From NCBI GenBank assembly GCA_964389025.1, contig CAYMCQ010000002.1:45610-109609 (forward strand): a DNA stretch of 64,000 nt, in the 5' to 3' direction. A program made the translations under genes and the position numbers. Positions 50,634 through 59,216 of this stretch are shown piece by piece; position 1 is the first letter of the stretch, and the number at the start of each line of letters is the position of its first letter. The stretch is from CAYMCQ01 sp964389025 (lineage in GTDB: Bacteria; Verrucomicrobiota; Verrucomicrobiia; Limisphaerales; CAYMCQ01). The notes beneath the pieces are model-generated. The model had not been told where the DNA came from and did no database searches. It saw nothing but the letters and a program-made list of their open reading frames with translations.

Positions 50634-50894
50634 ATGAAACGAAAACGAACCTACAGCCGGAAGCTGATTATTGACGAATTTACGCCGCTAAACCTTTCGC
50701 GGCGGCGCAAATACCAGTTGCGCCGTGTCAAAGCCGGTTTGTGCGTCAAATGCAGCAACCCTCTCGAACCGGGTCACGAATTGTGCGTCAAACATCTCGT
50801 CAAGGAAGCCTTGCGATTACGGAAAAAGCGGAACAGCCGCCGTGAAAACAAAGGGAAATGGGTTAGTCTGGCGCGGGGAAAGCATGAAAACTGA
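50634..50894 (+). CDS. Small basic protein with CxxC zinc-knuckle motif
   Basis: An 86-aa product: MKRKRTYSRKLIIDEFTPLN, then LSRRRKYQLRRVKAGLCVKC and SNPLEPGHELCVKH. CVKC and CVKH at about residues 38-59 can bind one zinc ion, and the flanks are strongly basic, so nucleic-acid binding is likely. I have seen the LSRRRKYQLR-CxxC layout in Verrucomicrobiota hypotheticals. It lies alone downstream of the SANT-repeat gene and may share its transcript. Confidence 0.65.
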   Translation: MKRKRTYSRKLIIDEFTPLNLSRRRKYQLRRVKAGLCVKCSNPLEPGHELCVKHLVKEALRLRKKRNSRRENKGKWVSLARGKHEN

Positions 50895-51065
50895 TTCGAT
50901 CAAGGTTTCGGTTCTACATTTGAATCTGCACCGCAAATTCTTTTCGCAACAGCGAATCCAACCAAATCAAACCGATGAATAGGAATAAATCTGAATTCAG
51001 TTCAAAAACACAGCGTCAAGAAACGGTGGTGGAATTTTTCGACCGCAACGACTAACCTTGTTGCC

Positions 51066-52514
51066 ATGAACCACGCCTTCAACCCGGAGCATCTCGCGCT
51101 GACGCGGCGGGATTTTCTACGGCGATGCGGGATGGGCATGGGGGCTGTGAGCCTTGCAAGTCTGCTTGGGAATTTTGGTTTCCTGAATTCAGCCTCGGCG
51201 AATGATGCAATGACTTCTCCGCTCGCGCCGAAGTCTCCCCAATTTCCAGCGAAGGCCAAGCGTGTGATTCACATTTTCGCAAATGGCGGGCCGTCGCACG
51301 TAGACACGTTCGATCCAAAACCCTCGTTGCAAAAATACGCGGGCAAAGCAATCCCGCTCGACCTCAAGACGGAGCGCAAAACCGGCGCGGCGTTCCCGTG
51401 TCCCTACCAGTTCAAGAAATACGGCAAGAGCGGCATCGAAGTCAGCGAAGTTTTTTCCAACGTCGGCGAGTGCATTGACGACATCGCCGTGATCCGCTCG
51501 ATGCACGCGGACGTGCCGAACCACGAGCCGAGTTTGCTGCTGATGAACTGCGGCGACGCGCGGCAAATCCGACCGGCGGTCGGCTCATGGGTCACCTACG
51601 GGCTTGGCTCGGAAAATCAAAACCTGCCGGGCTTCATCGCGATGTGCCCGGGCGGTTATCCGATTCAGGAGTCGCAAAACTGGCAGGCTGGATTTTTGCC
51701 GGGCACTTATCAGGGCACTTACATTGACACGAAGCACACGCAGATCGAGAAGCTCATCGAGAACATCAAAAACAATTTCACATCGCAGTCCGAGCAACGC
51801 GCGCAACTCGATTTGCTCCGGCAACTCAACGAGCGCCATCGCGAAAAAAGAAAACAGGACGCGCAGTTGGAGGCGCGGATCCAATCCTTCGAGCTGGCGT
51901 ATCGAATGCAAATGGACGCGACCGACGCCTTCGACATCACGCGCGAGCCGGAAGCCATCCGCAACATGTATGGCGAAGGCACGCAGGCGCGGCAGCTTCT
52001 CATTGCGCGGCGTCTCATCGAGCGCGGCGTGCGCTTCGTCCAGGTCTGGCACGGCGCAGGCCAGCCGTGGGACAGCCACGACGACATCGAGGTCAACCAT
52101 CGCAAGCTCGCCAAGGAATGCGATCAAGCCATTGGCGCGCTGTTAAAAGATTTGAAACAGCGAGGCATGTTGGAAGACACGCTCGTGATTTGGGGCGGCG
52201 AATTTGGCCGCACGCCGACCGTTGAATTGCCGCAGCCCGGCTCAAACGCGGGCAAGATCAATGGCCGCGACCACAATCATTACGGCTTTACGATGTGGCT
52301 GGCCGGCGGCGGCGTTCGCGGTGGTTACGTCCACGGCGCGACGGACGAATTCGGTTTTGCCGCCGTGGAAAACAAAGTCCACGTCCACGATCTGCACGCG
52401 ACGATTCTGCAACTGCTCGGCTTCGACCACGAGAAACTCACCTATCGCTATGCCGGCCGCGATTTTCGTCTGACGGATGTGCATGGGAACGTGGTGAAGG
52501 AGTTGATTGCTTAA
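51066..52514 (+). CDS. DUF1501 family TAT-exported protein (sulfatase-like)
   Basis: The 482-aa product has a twin-arginine signal, LTRRDFLRRCGMGMGAVSLA, at about residues 12-31. The body follows the DUF1501 family: HIFANGGPSHVDTFDPKPSL, LPGFIAMCPGG, RFVQVWHGAGQPWDSHDDIE, and VIWGGEFGRTPTVELPQPGS, then GRDHNHYGFTMWLAGGGVRG. The fold is related to sulfatases and alkaline phosphatases. Such genes often accompany DUF1553/DUF1549 genes in planctomycetes and Verrucomicrobiota, but no such partner precedes it here. Exported, substrate unknown. Confidence 0.92.
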   Translation: MNHAFNPEHLALTRRDFLRRCGMGMGAVSLASLLGNFGFLNSASANDAMTSPLAPKSPQFPAKAKRVIHIFANGGPSHVDTFDPKPSLQKYAGKAIPLDLKTERKTGAAFPCPYQFKKYGKSGIEVSEVFSNVGECIDDIAVIRSMHADVPNHEPSLLLMNCGDARQIRPAVGSWVTYGLGSENQNLPGFIAMCPGGYPIQESQNWQAGFLPGTYQGTYIDTKHTQIEKLIENIKNNFTSQSEQRAQLDLLRQLNERHREKRKQDAQLEARIQSFELAYRMQMDATDAFDITREPEAIRNMYGEGTQARQLLIARRLIERGVRFVQVWHGAGQPWDSHDDIEVNHRKLAKECDQAIGALLKDLKQRGMLEDTLVIWGGEFGRTPTVELPQPGSNAGKINGRDHNHYGFTMWLAGGGVRGGYVHGATDEFGFAAVENKVHVHDLHATILQLLGFDHEKLTYRYAGRDFRLTDVHGNVVKELIA

Positions 52515-52645
52515 GCTTCAAATTCCAAGCACCAAGCTCCAGAGAAATTCCAAACACCAAGCCCCAAATGAGCATCGCCGGGTTGTTTGACTATTGAAGC
52601 TTGGAGTTTCTTTGGAGCTTGGATGTTGGTGCGTGGTGCTTTGTA
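52513..52645. repeat. Inverted repeat built of AGCTCCA/ACCAAGC-type heptamers, locus 1
   Basis: The left half repeats units like CCAAGCACCAAGCTCCA and the right half their complement (TTGGAGCTTGGATGTTGG). The whole can fold into an imperfect hairpin about 130 bases long. It starts at the stop of the DUF1501 gene. Related loci lie at 53926-54052 and 56384-56517. Confidence 0.75.
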
Positions 52646-52694
52646 GCCCGGCGCTTTTTCTTTTACTTTGTCCGTGTTTCGTGATGTTTAATCC

Positions 52695-53924
52695 ATGCCG
52701 TTTGCTTGGATGGTGGCCATTGGACTTCTCATTTTTGCGGGCGCGAGCTTCTTTTTCGCGCTGGCGGAGACGGCGCTTTTTTCCCTGAGCAAATGGCAGG
52801 TGCGGCAACTGGCGGAACGCGAGCCGCGCCGCGGCGGGGTCGTTTCCCAACTTCTGGCCGAACCGCAGGATTTGCTGGCGACGATGGTGCTCGGAAATAT
52901 TTTTTCCAACTCGGCAATGATTGGCGTCGGTTTCTGGCTGGCGCTGACGGACAGATGGCATCTCGTCGTGACGGTGGCCGTTTTGCTGGCAGTCGTTTTG
53001 ATCGCATGCGAAGTGTTGCCGAAGACGATGGCCGTTCGCCGACCGGAGCAATGGTCTCTGCGCGTCGCGCGATTGCTGCTGGTCGTGCAGCGATTCACCG
53101 CTCCGCTCCGGATCATCGCGCAGAAAATGAATTCGGCGATCCTTCGCGGCGCGGTGATGAAATCCATCCAGCCTCAACCCGCGCTTGCGGAGGGCGATTA
53201 CCAGGAACTGCTCGAACTGGCGTTTCAACAGGGCGCGCTCGCGCAATCGGAGCGGGACATCATCCTGCAGATCATCAGCCTCGACCGCCGCACGGTGAAG
53301 GAAGTCATGCGCCCGCGTTCGCGCATGGCGGCGATTCCCGATGATTTGTCCGTTGAGGAAATGGTCGCAGCGGCGAAAAAATACAAACATCGCCGCCTGC
53401 CGATGTTCGACGAGACGCCAGACACCATCGTCAGCATCCTGAACACGCGCACGCTGCTGCTCGATCCAAAGGTTGATTTGGCCGACGCGATAGAATTTCC
53501 ATCGTTCGTGCCGGAGACGATGAACCTGCTCCACCTTTTGAAAAGTTTGCAGCGTCAGCAGCGCGGCATGGCCATCGTGCTCGACGAGTTTGGCGGCACG
53601 GCAGGCATCGTGACGATGGAAGACATTTTGGGCCAGCTCGTCGGCCACATCCGCGGTGAAGTCGAGACCGAAGGGTTCATCATCGAAAAGCTTTGCGAAG
53701 GCAAATGGCGCGTGAACGGCACGATGACGCTGGATGATTTTCGCCGCGAGGTTCCGAACTTTGGCGACGTGCCGGACGTGGAAACGATGGGCGGTTTGTT
53801 GACGAGTTTGCTTGATGTTGTGCCGGGTCCCGGCGAATCGGCAGTCTATCGGGGATTGAAATTGACCGCGCAAAACGTGGATGAGCGGCGCGTGCGGGAA
53901 TTGATTGTGGAGGCAATCAGATGA
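52695..53924 (+). CDS. CNNM/HlyC-type membrane protein with CBS domains
   Basis: The 409-aa product opens with a DUF21 (CNNM) transmembrane domain at about residues 1-160: four hydrophobic segments with FFALAETALFSLSKWQVRQL and ACEVLPKTMAVRRP. A CBS pair follows at about 205-325 (VMRPRSRMAAIPDDLSVEEM, VLDEFGGTAGIVTMEDILGQ), and a CorC/HlyC domain at about 335-409 (WRVNGTMTLDDFRREVP). Homologues take part in magnesium or cobalt homeostasis; some were named hemolysins. It is the first of three such paralogues in tandem. Confidence 0.9.
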   Translation: MPFAWMVAIGLLIFAGASFFFALAETALFSLSKWQVRQLAEREPRRGGVVSQLLAEPQDLLATMVLGNIFSNSAMIGVGFWLALTDRWHLVVTVAVLLAVVLIACEVLPKTMAVRRPEQWSLRVARLLLVVQRFTAPLRIIAQKMNSAILRGAVMKSIQPQPALAEGDYQELLELAFQQGALAQSERDIILQIISLDRRTVKEVMRPRSRMAAIPDDLSVEEMVAAAKKYKHRRLPMFDETPDTIVSILNTRTLLLDPKVDLADAIEFPSFVPETMNLLHLLKSLQRQQRGMAIVLDEFGGTAGIVTMEDILGQLVGHIRGEVETEGFIIEKLCEGKWRVNGTMTLDDFRREVPNFGDVPDVETMGGLLTSLLDVVPGPGESAVYRGLKLTAQNVDERRVRELIVEAIR

Positions 53925-53925
53925 A

Positions 53926-54052
53926 ACACCAAACACCAAACACCAAACACCAAAGAACCTCCCCAACCCAATGTTGTGGTTGCAAAGTGGCTTTTGATGG
54001 TTGGAGTTTGAAATTTATTTGGTGTTTGGTGTTTGGTGTTTGGAAGTTCTTT
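53926..54052. repeat. Inverted repeat of ACCAAAC heptamers, locus 2
   Basis: AAACACCAAACACCAAACAC begins the left half; the right half at about 54015-54045 is its complement (TTTGGTGTTTGGTGTTTGG). Between them lies a 65-base spacer. The repeat sits between two CNNM genes and runs into the leader of the second; translated through, it would add a false N-terminus to it. Confidence 0.78.
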
Positions 54053-54057
54053 CTGTC

Positions 54058-55044
54058 ATGAATACGAACCCTCTCATCATCGCAGCATTTCTGGTTTGCC
54101 TCGCGTTGTCATTCCTGCTGTCGGGGATGGAAGCGGGCGTGTTCGCGTTGAGCCGCATCCGCATCCGCCAGCAAATGCGCGCCGGGCGGGCTTCGGCGCA
54201 ACTGCTCCATCGGTTTCTGGACAACCCGGAAAATTTTCTTTGGACAATCTTTGTCGGGAACACGGTGGTGAACTTCGCCATTCTCGGCCTGCTGGTCGCG
54301 TGGCTGCATGCGGCGCTGCCGGGACAGCGGATTTGGTTTTCGCTGGCGTTCGCCGCGAGCGTGTTTTTGTTTTATGCGTGGTTTGATTTGCTGCCGAAGA
54401 TGCTGTTTCGGACTTTCCCGAACCGTCTCTGCATTCTTGCGGCGCGGCCATTTCGGTTCATTCATTTTGCATTGAAACCGTTGGTCGCCGTTGTTGAATG
54501 GTTTTCAAAGATCGTTCTTGGCGTCACCGGCGGAAAGGTCTTCACCGGACACCTTTTTGGCAATCGCGATGAATTGCGCCAGGTCATGCAGGATTCCGCG
54601 CAGGTGTTCACGTCGGAAGAGCGGCTGATGATCAGTCGTGTGCTCGATCTGCAAAATATATCCGTCCGACAAATCACCGTGCCGCTGGCGCAAGTCGAGA
54701 CTGTGAGCGCAGAAACTTCCGTGAACGATGCTCTCGCTCTGTGCCGCGAAAAACACCTGACCCGCCTGCCGGTCCACGATGCAAAGGATGGGCAGCGAAA
54801 AATCATCGGGCTGTTCCGGGTCAACCGGGTTCTTTACGCGAGCCGCGACGAGACGAAAAAGGCCTCGGATTTTCTGACGCCCGCGCTGTTCCTTGACGAG
54901 GACATGCGGCTCGAAACTGCTCTGCAACGCCTCCAGCGCGGCGGCCAGCGGCTGGCGATTGTTCTCGGACGAGACCGTCGCGAAATCGGCGTGGTCAGCA
55001 TGGAGGACATTCTCAAAATCATTTTTGGGGAGGTGAAACTATAA
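54058..55044 (+). CDS. CNNM/HlyC-type membrane protein, shorter paralogue
   Basis: The start at 54058 (MNTNPLIIAAFLVCLALSFL) follows the repeat; codons upstream are repeat-derived. The 328-aa product has the DUF21 domain at about residues 1-150 (LSGMEAGVFALSRIRIRQQM, FYAWFDLLPKMLFRTFPNRL) and a CBS pair at about 195-325 (TVPLAQVETVSAETSVNDAL, VLGRDRREIGVVSMEDILKI). The CorC/HlyC domain is absent, unlike both neighbours. It is followed after 1 base by the third paralogue, so the two are co-translated. Confidence 0.88.
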   Translation: MNTNPLIIAAFLVCLALSFLLSGMEAGVFALSRIRIRQQMRAGRASAQLLHRFLDNPENFLWTIFVGNTVVNFAILGLLVAWLHAALPGQRIWFSLAFAASVFLFYAWFDLLPKMLFRTFPNRLCILAARPFRFIHFALKPLVAVVEWFSKIVLGVTGGKVFTGHLFGNRDELRQVMQDSAQVFTSEERLMISRVLDLQNISVRQITVPLAQVETVSAETSVNDALALCREKHLTRLPVHDAKDGQRKIIGLFRVNRVLYASRDETKKASDFLTPALFLDEDMRLETALQRLQRGGQRLAIVLGRDRREIGVVSMEDILKIIFGEVKL

Positions 55045-55045
55045 T

Positions 55046-56383
55046 ATGGACGCCATTAGTTCTATCACGTTGAAAATCCTCGCGGTGATTGTGCTCGTTC
55101 TGCTGAATGGATTTTTTGTGGCGGCGGAATTCGCGCTGGTCAAACTTCGGGACACGCAGCTTGAAGGGTTGGTCCTCAAAGGCCGGCGACGCGCGAAGAT
55201 GGCCCGACGCATCCTGCGCAACCTAGACGCCGCGTTGAGCGCGACGCAATTGGGCATCACTTTGGCCAGTCTCGGACTGGGCTGGATTGGAAAGCCGGTC
55301 TTCGCCGACTTGCTTCAACCCGTCATGAAGGCTTTTCAGATCGAGTCGCCACAAGTTCAACATTCCATTTCATTTGCCGTTGGTTTTTCAATCATCACGT
55401 TTCTGCACATCGTGGTTGGAGAGCTGGCTCCCAAGTCGTTAGCCATCCGCAGGCCGCTGGAAACTTCGCTTTGGGTGGCGATGCCGCTGAATTGGTTTTA
55501 CAAGGTTTCTTACCCATTCATCTGGGCGCTCAACCACGCGGCGAACTGGTTGTTACGCCGGTTTGGAATTGAGCCATTAACAGAAGGCGAACTGGTGCAT
55601 TCGGAAGAGGAGTTGCGGCTGATCATCGGCGCAGCACAAAAACACGCGGGGCGGACGAAGGTTGGCCGCGACATCGTGCTCAATGCGCTCGATTTGCCGC
55701 GTCGCATCGCGCGCGAAGTGATGCGCCCACGACAGGAAATCATTGTGTTCGACACTGAGGCAAGCATGGCAGAGTGCCTCGACCTCGCCGAAAAAACCCG
55801 CTACTCGCGCTTCCCGCTTTGCGAAGGCGGTGACCTCGACAAAACGCTTGGCGTCGTTCACATCAAAGACCTTTACGTGCTGCGAAACAAGGCGCAGAGC
55901 GGTTCAGAATTGCTGCCTGCCGCGCGCAAATTGATTTATGTGCCGGAAACCGCGCGGCTGGAAAAAGTTTTGCAACTGTTGCTCGACCGGAAACTTCACA
56001 TGGCCATCGTCGTGGACGAATACGGCGGCACGATGGGCTTGATCACGCTGGAAAATATTTTGGAGGAATTGGTCGGCCAGATTCAGGATGAATTTGACAC
56101 GGAAAGACCTTTGCTCGTTCGCACCGGTGAAAAGACCTGGGAAGCCTCGGGCGCATTACAGCTTCATGATTTGGCAGGGTTGCTCGGCCAGCCACTGGAG
56201 GAAGAAGGCGTGACGACGGTGAGCGGCTGGATAACCCATCGGCTCGGCGGTTTTCCAAAAGTTGGCGACACGTTAAATCTTGGCTCGCATGAATTGCGCG
56301 TCGAAGAAGTGGAAGCATCAAAGGTGGCGAGGCTGAAAATCACGAGACGGGTGGAGACGGAAATTGTCTCGAGGTCTTCCTGA
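55046..56383 (+). CDS. CNNM/HlyC-type membrane protein with CBS and CorC domains
   Basis: The 445-aa product has the DUF21 domain at about residues 1-190 (LLNGFFVAAEFALVKLRDTQ, SATQLGITLASLGLGWIGKP, IVVGELAPKSLAIRRPLETS), a CBS pair at about 215-345 (VMRPRQEIIVFDTEASMAEC, VVDEYGGTMGLITLENILEE) and a CorC/HlyC domain at about 355-440. This is the full standard architecture. It is the third of the tandem paralogues and probably functions with the second, perhaps as a heteromer; that is inferred from the one-base spacing. Confidence 0.92.
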   Translation: MDAISSITLKILAVIVLVLLNGFFVAAEFALVKLRDTQLEGLVLKGRRRAKMARRILRNLDAALSATQLGITLASLGLGWIGKPVFADLLQPVMKAFQIESPQVQHSISFAVGFSIITFLHIVVGELAPKSLAIRRPLETSLWVAMPLNWFYKVSYPFIWALNHAANWLLRRFGIEPLTEGELVHSEEELRLIIGAAQKHAGRTKVGRDIVLNALDLPRRIAREVMRPRQEIIVFDTEASMAECLDLAEKTRYSRFPLCEGGDLDKTLGVVHIKDLYVLRNKAQSGSELLPAARKLIYVPETARLEKVLQLLLDRKLHMAIVVDEYGGTMGLITLENILEELVGQIQDEFDTERPLLVRTGEKTWEASGALQLHDLAGLLGQPLEEEGVTTVSGWITHRLGGFPKVGDTLNLGSHELRVEEVEASKVARLKITRRVETEIVSRSS

Positions 56384-56517
56384 CCCAAGCTCCAAATCCC
56401 AAGCTCCAACATCCAGAGAAGCTTCAAGCACCAAGCTCCAAACACAGTTCGACGCGGAGGTTGGTGTTTGGTTATTGGAGCTTCACTGGTGCTTGGATGT
56501 TGGAGCTTGGAGCTTTT
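56384..56517. repeat. Inverted repeat of AGCTCCA heptamers, locus 3
   Basis: Left half CCAAGCTCCAAATCCCAAGC and further units, right half TTGGAGCTTGGAGCTTTTTT, complementary to it, ending in a T run. It lies between convergent genes and could act as a bidirectional terminator. Same unit type as the loci at 52513 and 53926. Confidence 0.75.
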
Positions 56518-56529
56518 TTCGCCACCACC

Positions 56530-57210
56530 TCACCATCTCGCGCCACGCACGGCAAAACTTCCGGCGATCAAACTCAGCGCCAGACCGACAATCATCGCGA
56601 GGTGCAGCCCGGCAAATCCATTCGCCGCCGCAAAATACAGATTCATGGCCAGCCAAAGAATCAAGGGCCGGTAATCCGGCGGACGTTTGCTTGACGCTGG
56701 ATTTTTGTTGATGAGCGACGGGGTTGCGAAGGCGAGAATCAACAGCGTGGTCAATCCGACGCTGAAAAAATTCACCCATGGCGCACCATACCACGCGAGG
56801 ATGTTTTTGCGCGATTGCCAGACCCAAAAATGATTTGCGCGGCTTGCGAACGCTTCAAAGCCGAGATCAAGCGCAACCACCAGCAGACAAGTGAGGCCGA
56901 TGACGCGGAAGCCGTAAGTTTTTGATTTGCGCCAGGGACGCAGCATCAATCGGGCGACGCCGCGAGAATTCAGAAGGAAGATAATCCACAAAATCGGCAA
57001 ACTCCACGGAAGGATTGCGAAGATTTGCGGCCCGGACTCGTCGAGAAAAATTCTTGAGCCAAATGGAATTCCCGAGGCCGCGCCGATCAATTCAACGACT
57101 CCACCAACGAATGCGATGATCGCCGCCGCCAGCAGGACATTTTGCGCCGGCAGCGAGCGGCTTTGGGAAACCAGCGTCGCGACGAGCGTGATGAGCAGTA
57201 GAATTGCCAC
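56530..57210 (-). CDS. Carotenoid-biosynthesis-type membrane protein (DUF422/CruF-like)
   Basis: The 226-aa product has about seven hydrophobic segments. The family segment IPFGSRIFLDESGPQIFAIL at about residues 48-67, then SLPILWIIFLLNSRGVARLM, and DLGFEAFASRANHFWVWQ at about 115-132 match the DUF422 group, whose member CruF hydrates carotenoid ends. WYGAPWVNFFSVGLTTLLIL follows. No other carotenoid gene is near, so the substrate is uncertain. It is convergent with the CNNM cluster across a repeat. Confidence 0.75.
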   Translation of the reverse strand: MAILLLITLVATLVSQSRSLPAQNVLLAAAIIAFVGGVVELIGAASGIPFGSRIFLDESGPQIFAILPWSLPILWIIFLLNSRGVARLMLRPWRKSKTYGFRVIGLTCLLVVALDLGFEAFASRANHFWVWQSRKNILAWYGAPWVNFFSVGLTTLLILAFATPSLINKNPASSKRPPDYRPLILWLAMNLYFAAANGFAGLHLAMIVGLALSLIAGSFAVRGARW

Positions 57211-57252
57211 AGGCTTGTGATTTAATAGCTGTCACGGGCGCGCCGCAAGGTT

Positions 57253-57320
57253 TTGGACTGCGGCAGCCCTTTGATTTGGTCTTGCCTCCACGAAAGCGGC
57301 AGAGGGCTGCCGCAGTCCAA
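57253..57320. repeat. Palindromic repeat with 18-bp arms
   Basis: TTGGACTGCGGCAGCCCT (57253-57270) and AGGGCTGCCGCAGTCCAA (57303-57320) are perfect complements with a 32-base loop that itself holds short pairing. It is followed by GACGCTGGCGCG. I recall this core as a dispersed repeat in Verrucomicrobiota genomes. It lies in the divergent promoter region upstream of 57432. Confidence 0.8.
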
Positions 57321-57431
57321 GACGCTGGCGCGTTCGCCGGCGCGCAACGTAAAATCATGGAGTCATCATTCAGAAATGATTTGTGCGTCGGCTCCAAAGT
57401 TGCTTTGCTTCGTGCGTCGGTTTCCAATGTT

Positions 57432-57851
57432 ATGAATTTGGATGAAGCAAATCAATTGATCAAAGCGTGCGCCGAGCAGATGGACTCGCGCTACCGCAAA
57501 ACAGTCTTCGACGAGTGGGCTATCGTCGCGTTTCCAGAAACACAGGGGCGCGTTCTCACCTACATCGGCCCGCGCAAGGATGATTTCCAGAAAAATTTCG
57601 CGGCGGATTTCAAAGACCTCAAGGTCGAGTTGTTGAGCAACACGCACGGCGTCGGTGATTTCGAATTCGCGCGGCACGGCGTCGGCACCAAAGTCGAGGC
57701 GTTCATGGTGGTGGGGCAGGGGATTTACCTCATCTGCAACAACACATCGCACGACATGGACACGATTGCCAAAGACCCGCTGTGGCTGAATGCGCAAGTG
57801 CCTTACGTGGAGTTGAGCGAGAAATTTCGCGCGAGCCGGCTGACGATTTGA
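57432..57851 (+). CDS. Small conserved hypothetical protein
   Basis: The start at 57432 (MNLDEANQLIKACAEQMDSR) gives 139 aa; an ATG at 57357 in the same frame is possible but adds 25 residues unlike the relatives I recall. YRKTVFDEWAIVAFPETQGR, YIGPRKDDFQKNFAADFKDL and GVGDFEFARHGVGTKVEAFM are the recognisable stretches, ending in ICNNTSHDMDTIAKDPLWLN. It has been seen as a solitary small gene in Verrucomicrobiota; function unknown. Convergent with the exchanger-like gene, 3 bases between stops. Confidence 0.72.
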   Translation: MNLDEANQLIKACAEQMDSRYRKTVFDEWAIVAFPETQGRVLTYIGPRKDDFQKNFAADFKDLKVELLSNTHGVGDFEFARHGVGTKVEAFMVVGQGIYLICNNTSHDMDTIAKDPLWLNAQVPYVELSEKFRASRLTI

Positions 57852-57854
57852 TTT

Positions 57855-58865
57855 TCAGCCCAAACCCTTCCAAAGAAACACTGCGTAAATTCCCATCAGC
57901 GCCCAGCCCATCGCGCGCGGTAATTTTCCGAACAGGACCACGAACAAAATGTGGAGCAGCGTCGCAACGAGCAGAAGCTGGACGCCAAGCAGGAAAAACG
58001 ACGGCACGACCAGCGTGCGATACAACGCGAAAACTCCCACGCAAAGCGGAATGCAGATGTGACCGTCGCTGACCTGCGACGTGAAGACGACTTCCGGCCT
58101 GCCGCGCCAGCCGTAATAGATCGCGAGGATGGCGTTGGGCAAAACCATCAGCCAGCCGCTGAGCCAGCCCATGTATTTGACGCTGATGAAGCCGGTGCGA
58201 ATTTTTGAAATCCACGTCACCAGCCAGTCGGTGCTGACGTAAATCGCGAACGCGCCCACGCCAAGCAAAATCAAATCCAACGGCAACACCCAGCCAAAAG
58301 ATTTGTTCGTTCGGACGTTATGTTTGAGCACGTCAAAAATATGGAAGCATTGCCAGAACAAAAATAATCCGACAAGAACGAGGCCGTCATTGAAATCCAA
58401 CTTGCCGTCGCGCGCCAACGCCCAGACCGCGCCGGTGAAAAATAAAACCGCCGTCAGCGTGAGCAGGAGCGAGAGCCGGTTTATCTGATGGGACTTTTGC
58501 ATTTTCCCGTTCCTGCCACTTTTGCCTCTCCTCGCGGCGGGAATGATTGCCATGCCCCAGATTATCGTCGGCAAACCTATGAGCAGCGTCATGTTCGTGA
58601 TGTTGTTGACGAGCGAGTTGGTCATCACCTCGCTGCCCGCGCCGCCGCGTTGCCCGAGGATGAACGCGAAGATCAAGTTTCCCATGCCAGAGCAATAAGG
58701 CATGATGAGCGTGCCGAGGACAGTTCCCTCGAAGCCTTCTTCCGACATGCACTCCAGCCGCCAGATCATCAGGAACGACGCGCCGATGAACAGCGCCGCG
58801 AACAGCCACGGACTCCACGCGCCGGTGCTCTCGATCCATTTCGTCAATGTCTGTGCGGGATGCAA
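57855..58865 (-). CDS. Sodium/calcium-exchanger-like membrane protein
   Basis: The product has about ten hydrophobic segments in two halves. Exchanger-type repeats are visible as GLIMPYCSG-like LIMPYCSGMGNLIFAFILGQ with NSLVNNITNMTLLIGLPTII in the first half, and LPNAILAIYYGWRGRPEVVF with TSQVSDGHICIPLCVGVFAL in the second. These fit the cation/Ca2+ exchanger superfamily. The open frame runs to 58985 but that part overlaps the DUF167 gene by 92 bases, so a non-ATG start near 58865 (TTG) is assumed; the exact start is uncertain. It probably follows DUF167 on the same transcript. Confidence 0.78.
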   Translation of the reverse strand: MHPAQTLTKWIESTGAWSPWLFAALFIGASFLMIWRLECMSEEGFEGTVLGTLIMPYCSGMGNLIFAFILGQRGGAGSEVMTNSLVNNITNMTLLIGLPTIIWGMAIIPAARRGKSGRNGKMQKSHQINRLSLLLTLTAVLFFTGAVWALARDGKLDFNDGLVLVGLFLFWQCFHIFDVLKHNVRTNKSFGWVLPLDLILLGVGAFAIYVSTDWLVTWISKIRTGFISVKYMGWLSGWLMVLPNAILAIYYGWRGRPEVVFTSQVSDGHICIPLCVGVFALYRTLVVPSFFLLGVQLLLVATLLHILFVVLFGKLPRAMGWALMGIYAVFLWKGLG

Positions 58866-58893
58866 CGGTGGGAGTAAAACAAAGCCGCCGCTG

Positions 58894-59190
58894 TCAGCAA
58901 AGGAGTTTTGCCAGAACTGCCTCAGCGGAAAGTTCGTGGAGCTTGATGATTTTGTGACGCGAAGTCTGACCGCGCAACAACTCAATCTTGCTTCGCGAGC
59001 AACCCAATCTTTCCGCGAGCAAACGAATCAGCGCTTCGTTCGCCGCGGAATCCACCGGCGGCGCGGTGACTTTGATTTTTAACTCGTCGCCGAGCGCCTC
59101 ACCGATTTCATTTCGCGAAGCGCGTGGCTGCAACTTGACTGACAGCAAAACGCCGTCTGGCCGCTCGCGCAAAAAAGTTGGAATTGCCAC
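58894..59190 (-). CDS. DUF167/YggU-type protein
   Basis: The 98-aa product matches the DUF167 family over its full length: LLSVKLQPRASRNEIGEALG, LKIKVTAPPVDSAANEALIR, LLAERLGCSRSKIELLRGQT and SRHKIIKLHEL. The family is a small alpha/beta protein of unknown function, often next to membrane protein genes such as YggT. Here it precedes an exchanger-like gene. Confidence 0.9.
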   Translation of the reverse strand: MAIPTFLRERPDGVLLSVKLQPRASRNEIGEALGDELKIKVTAPPVDSAANEALIRLLAERLGCSRSKIELLRGQTSRHKIIKLHELSAEAVLAKLLC

Positions 59191-59216
59191 AGCGCGAGTT
59201 TACAGTCGGCTGCGAG

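Noticed and set aside
52513..54052. CRISPR array
   Set aside because: The short repeats are arranged as inverted halves without spacers of constant length, and no cas gene is near.
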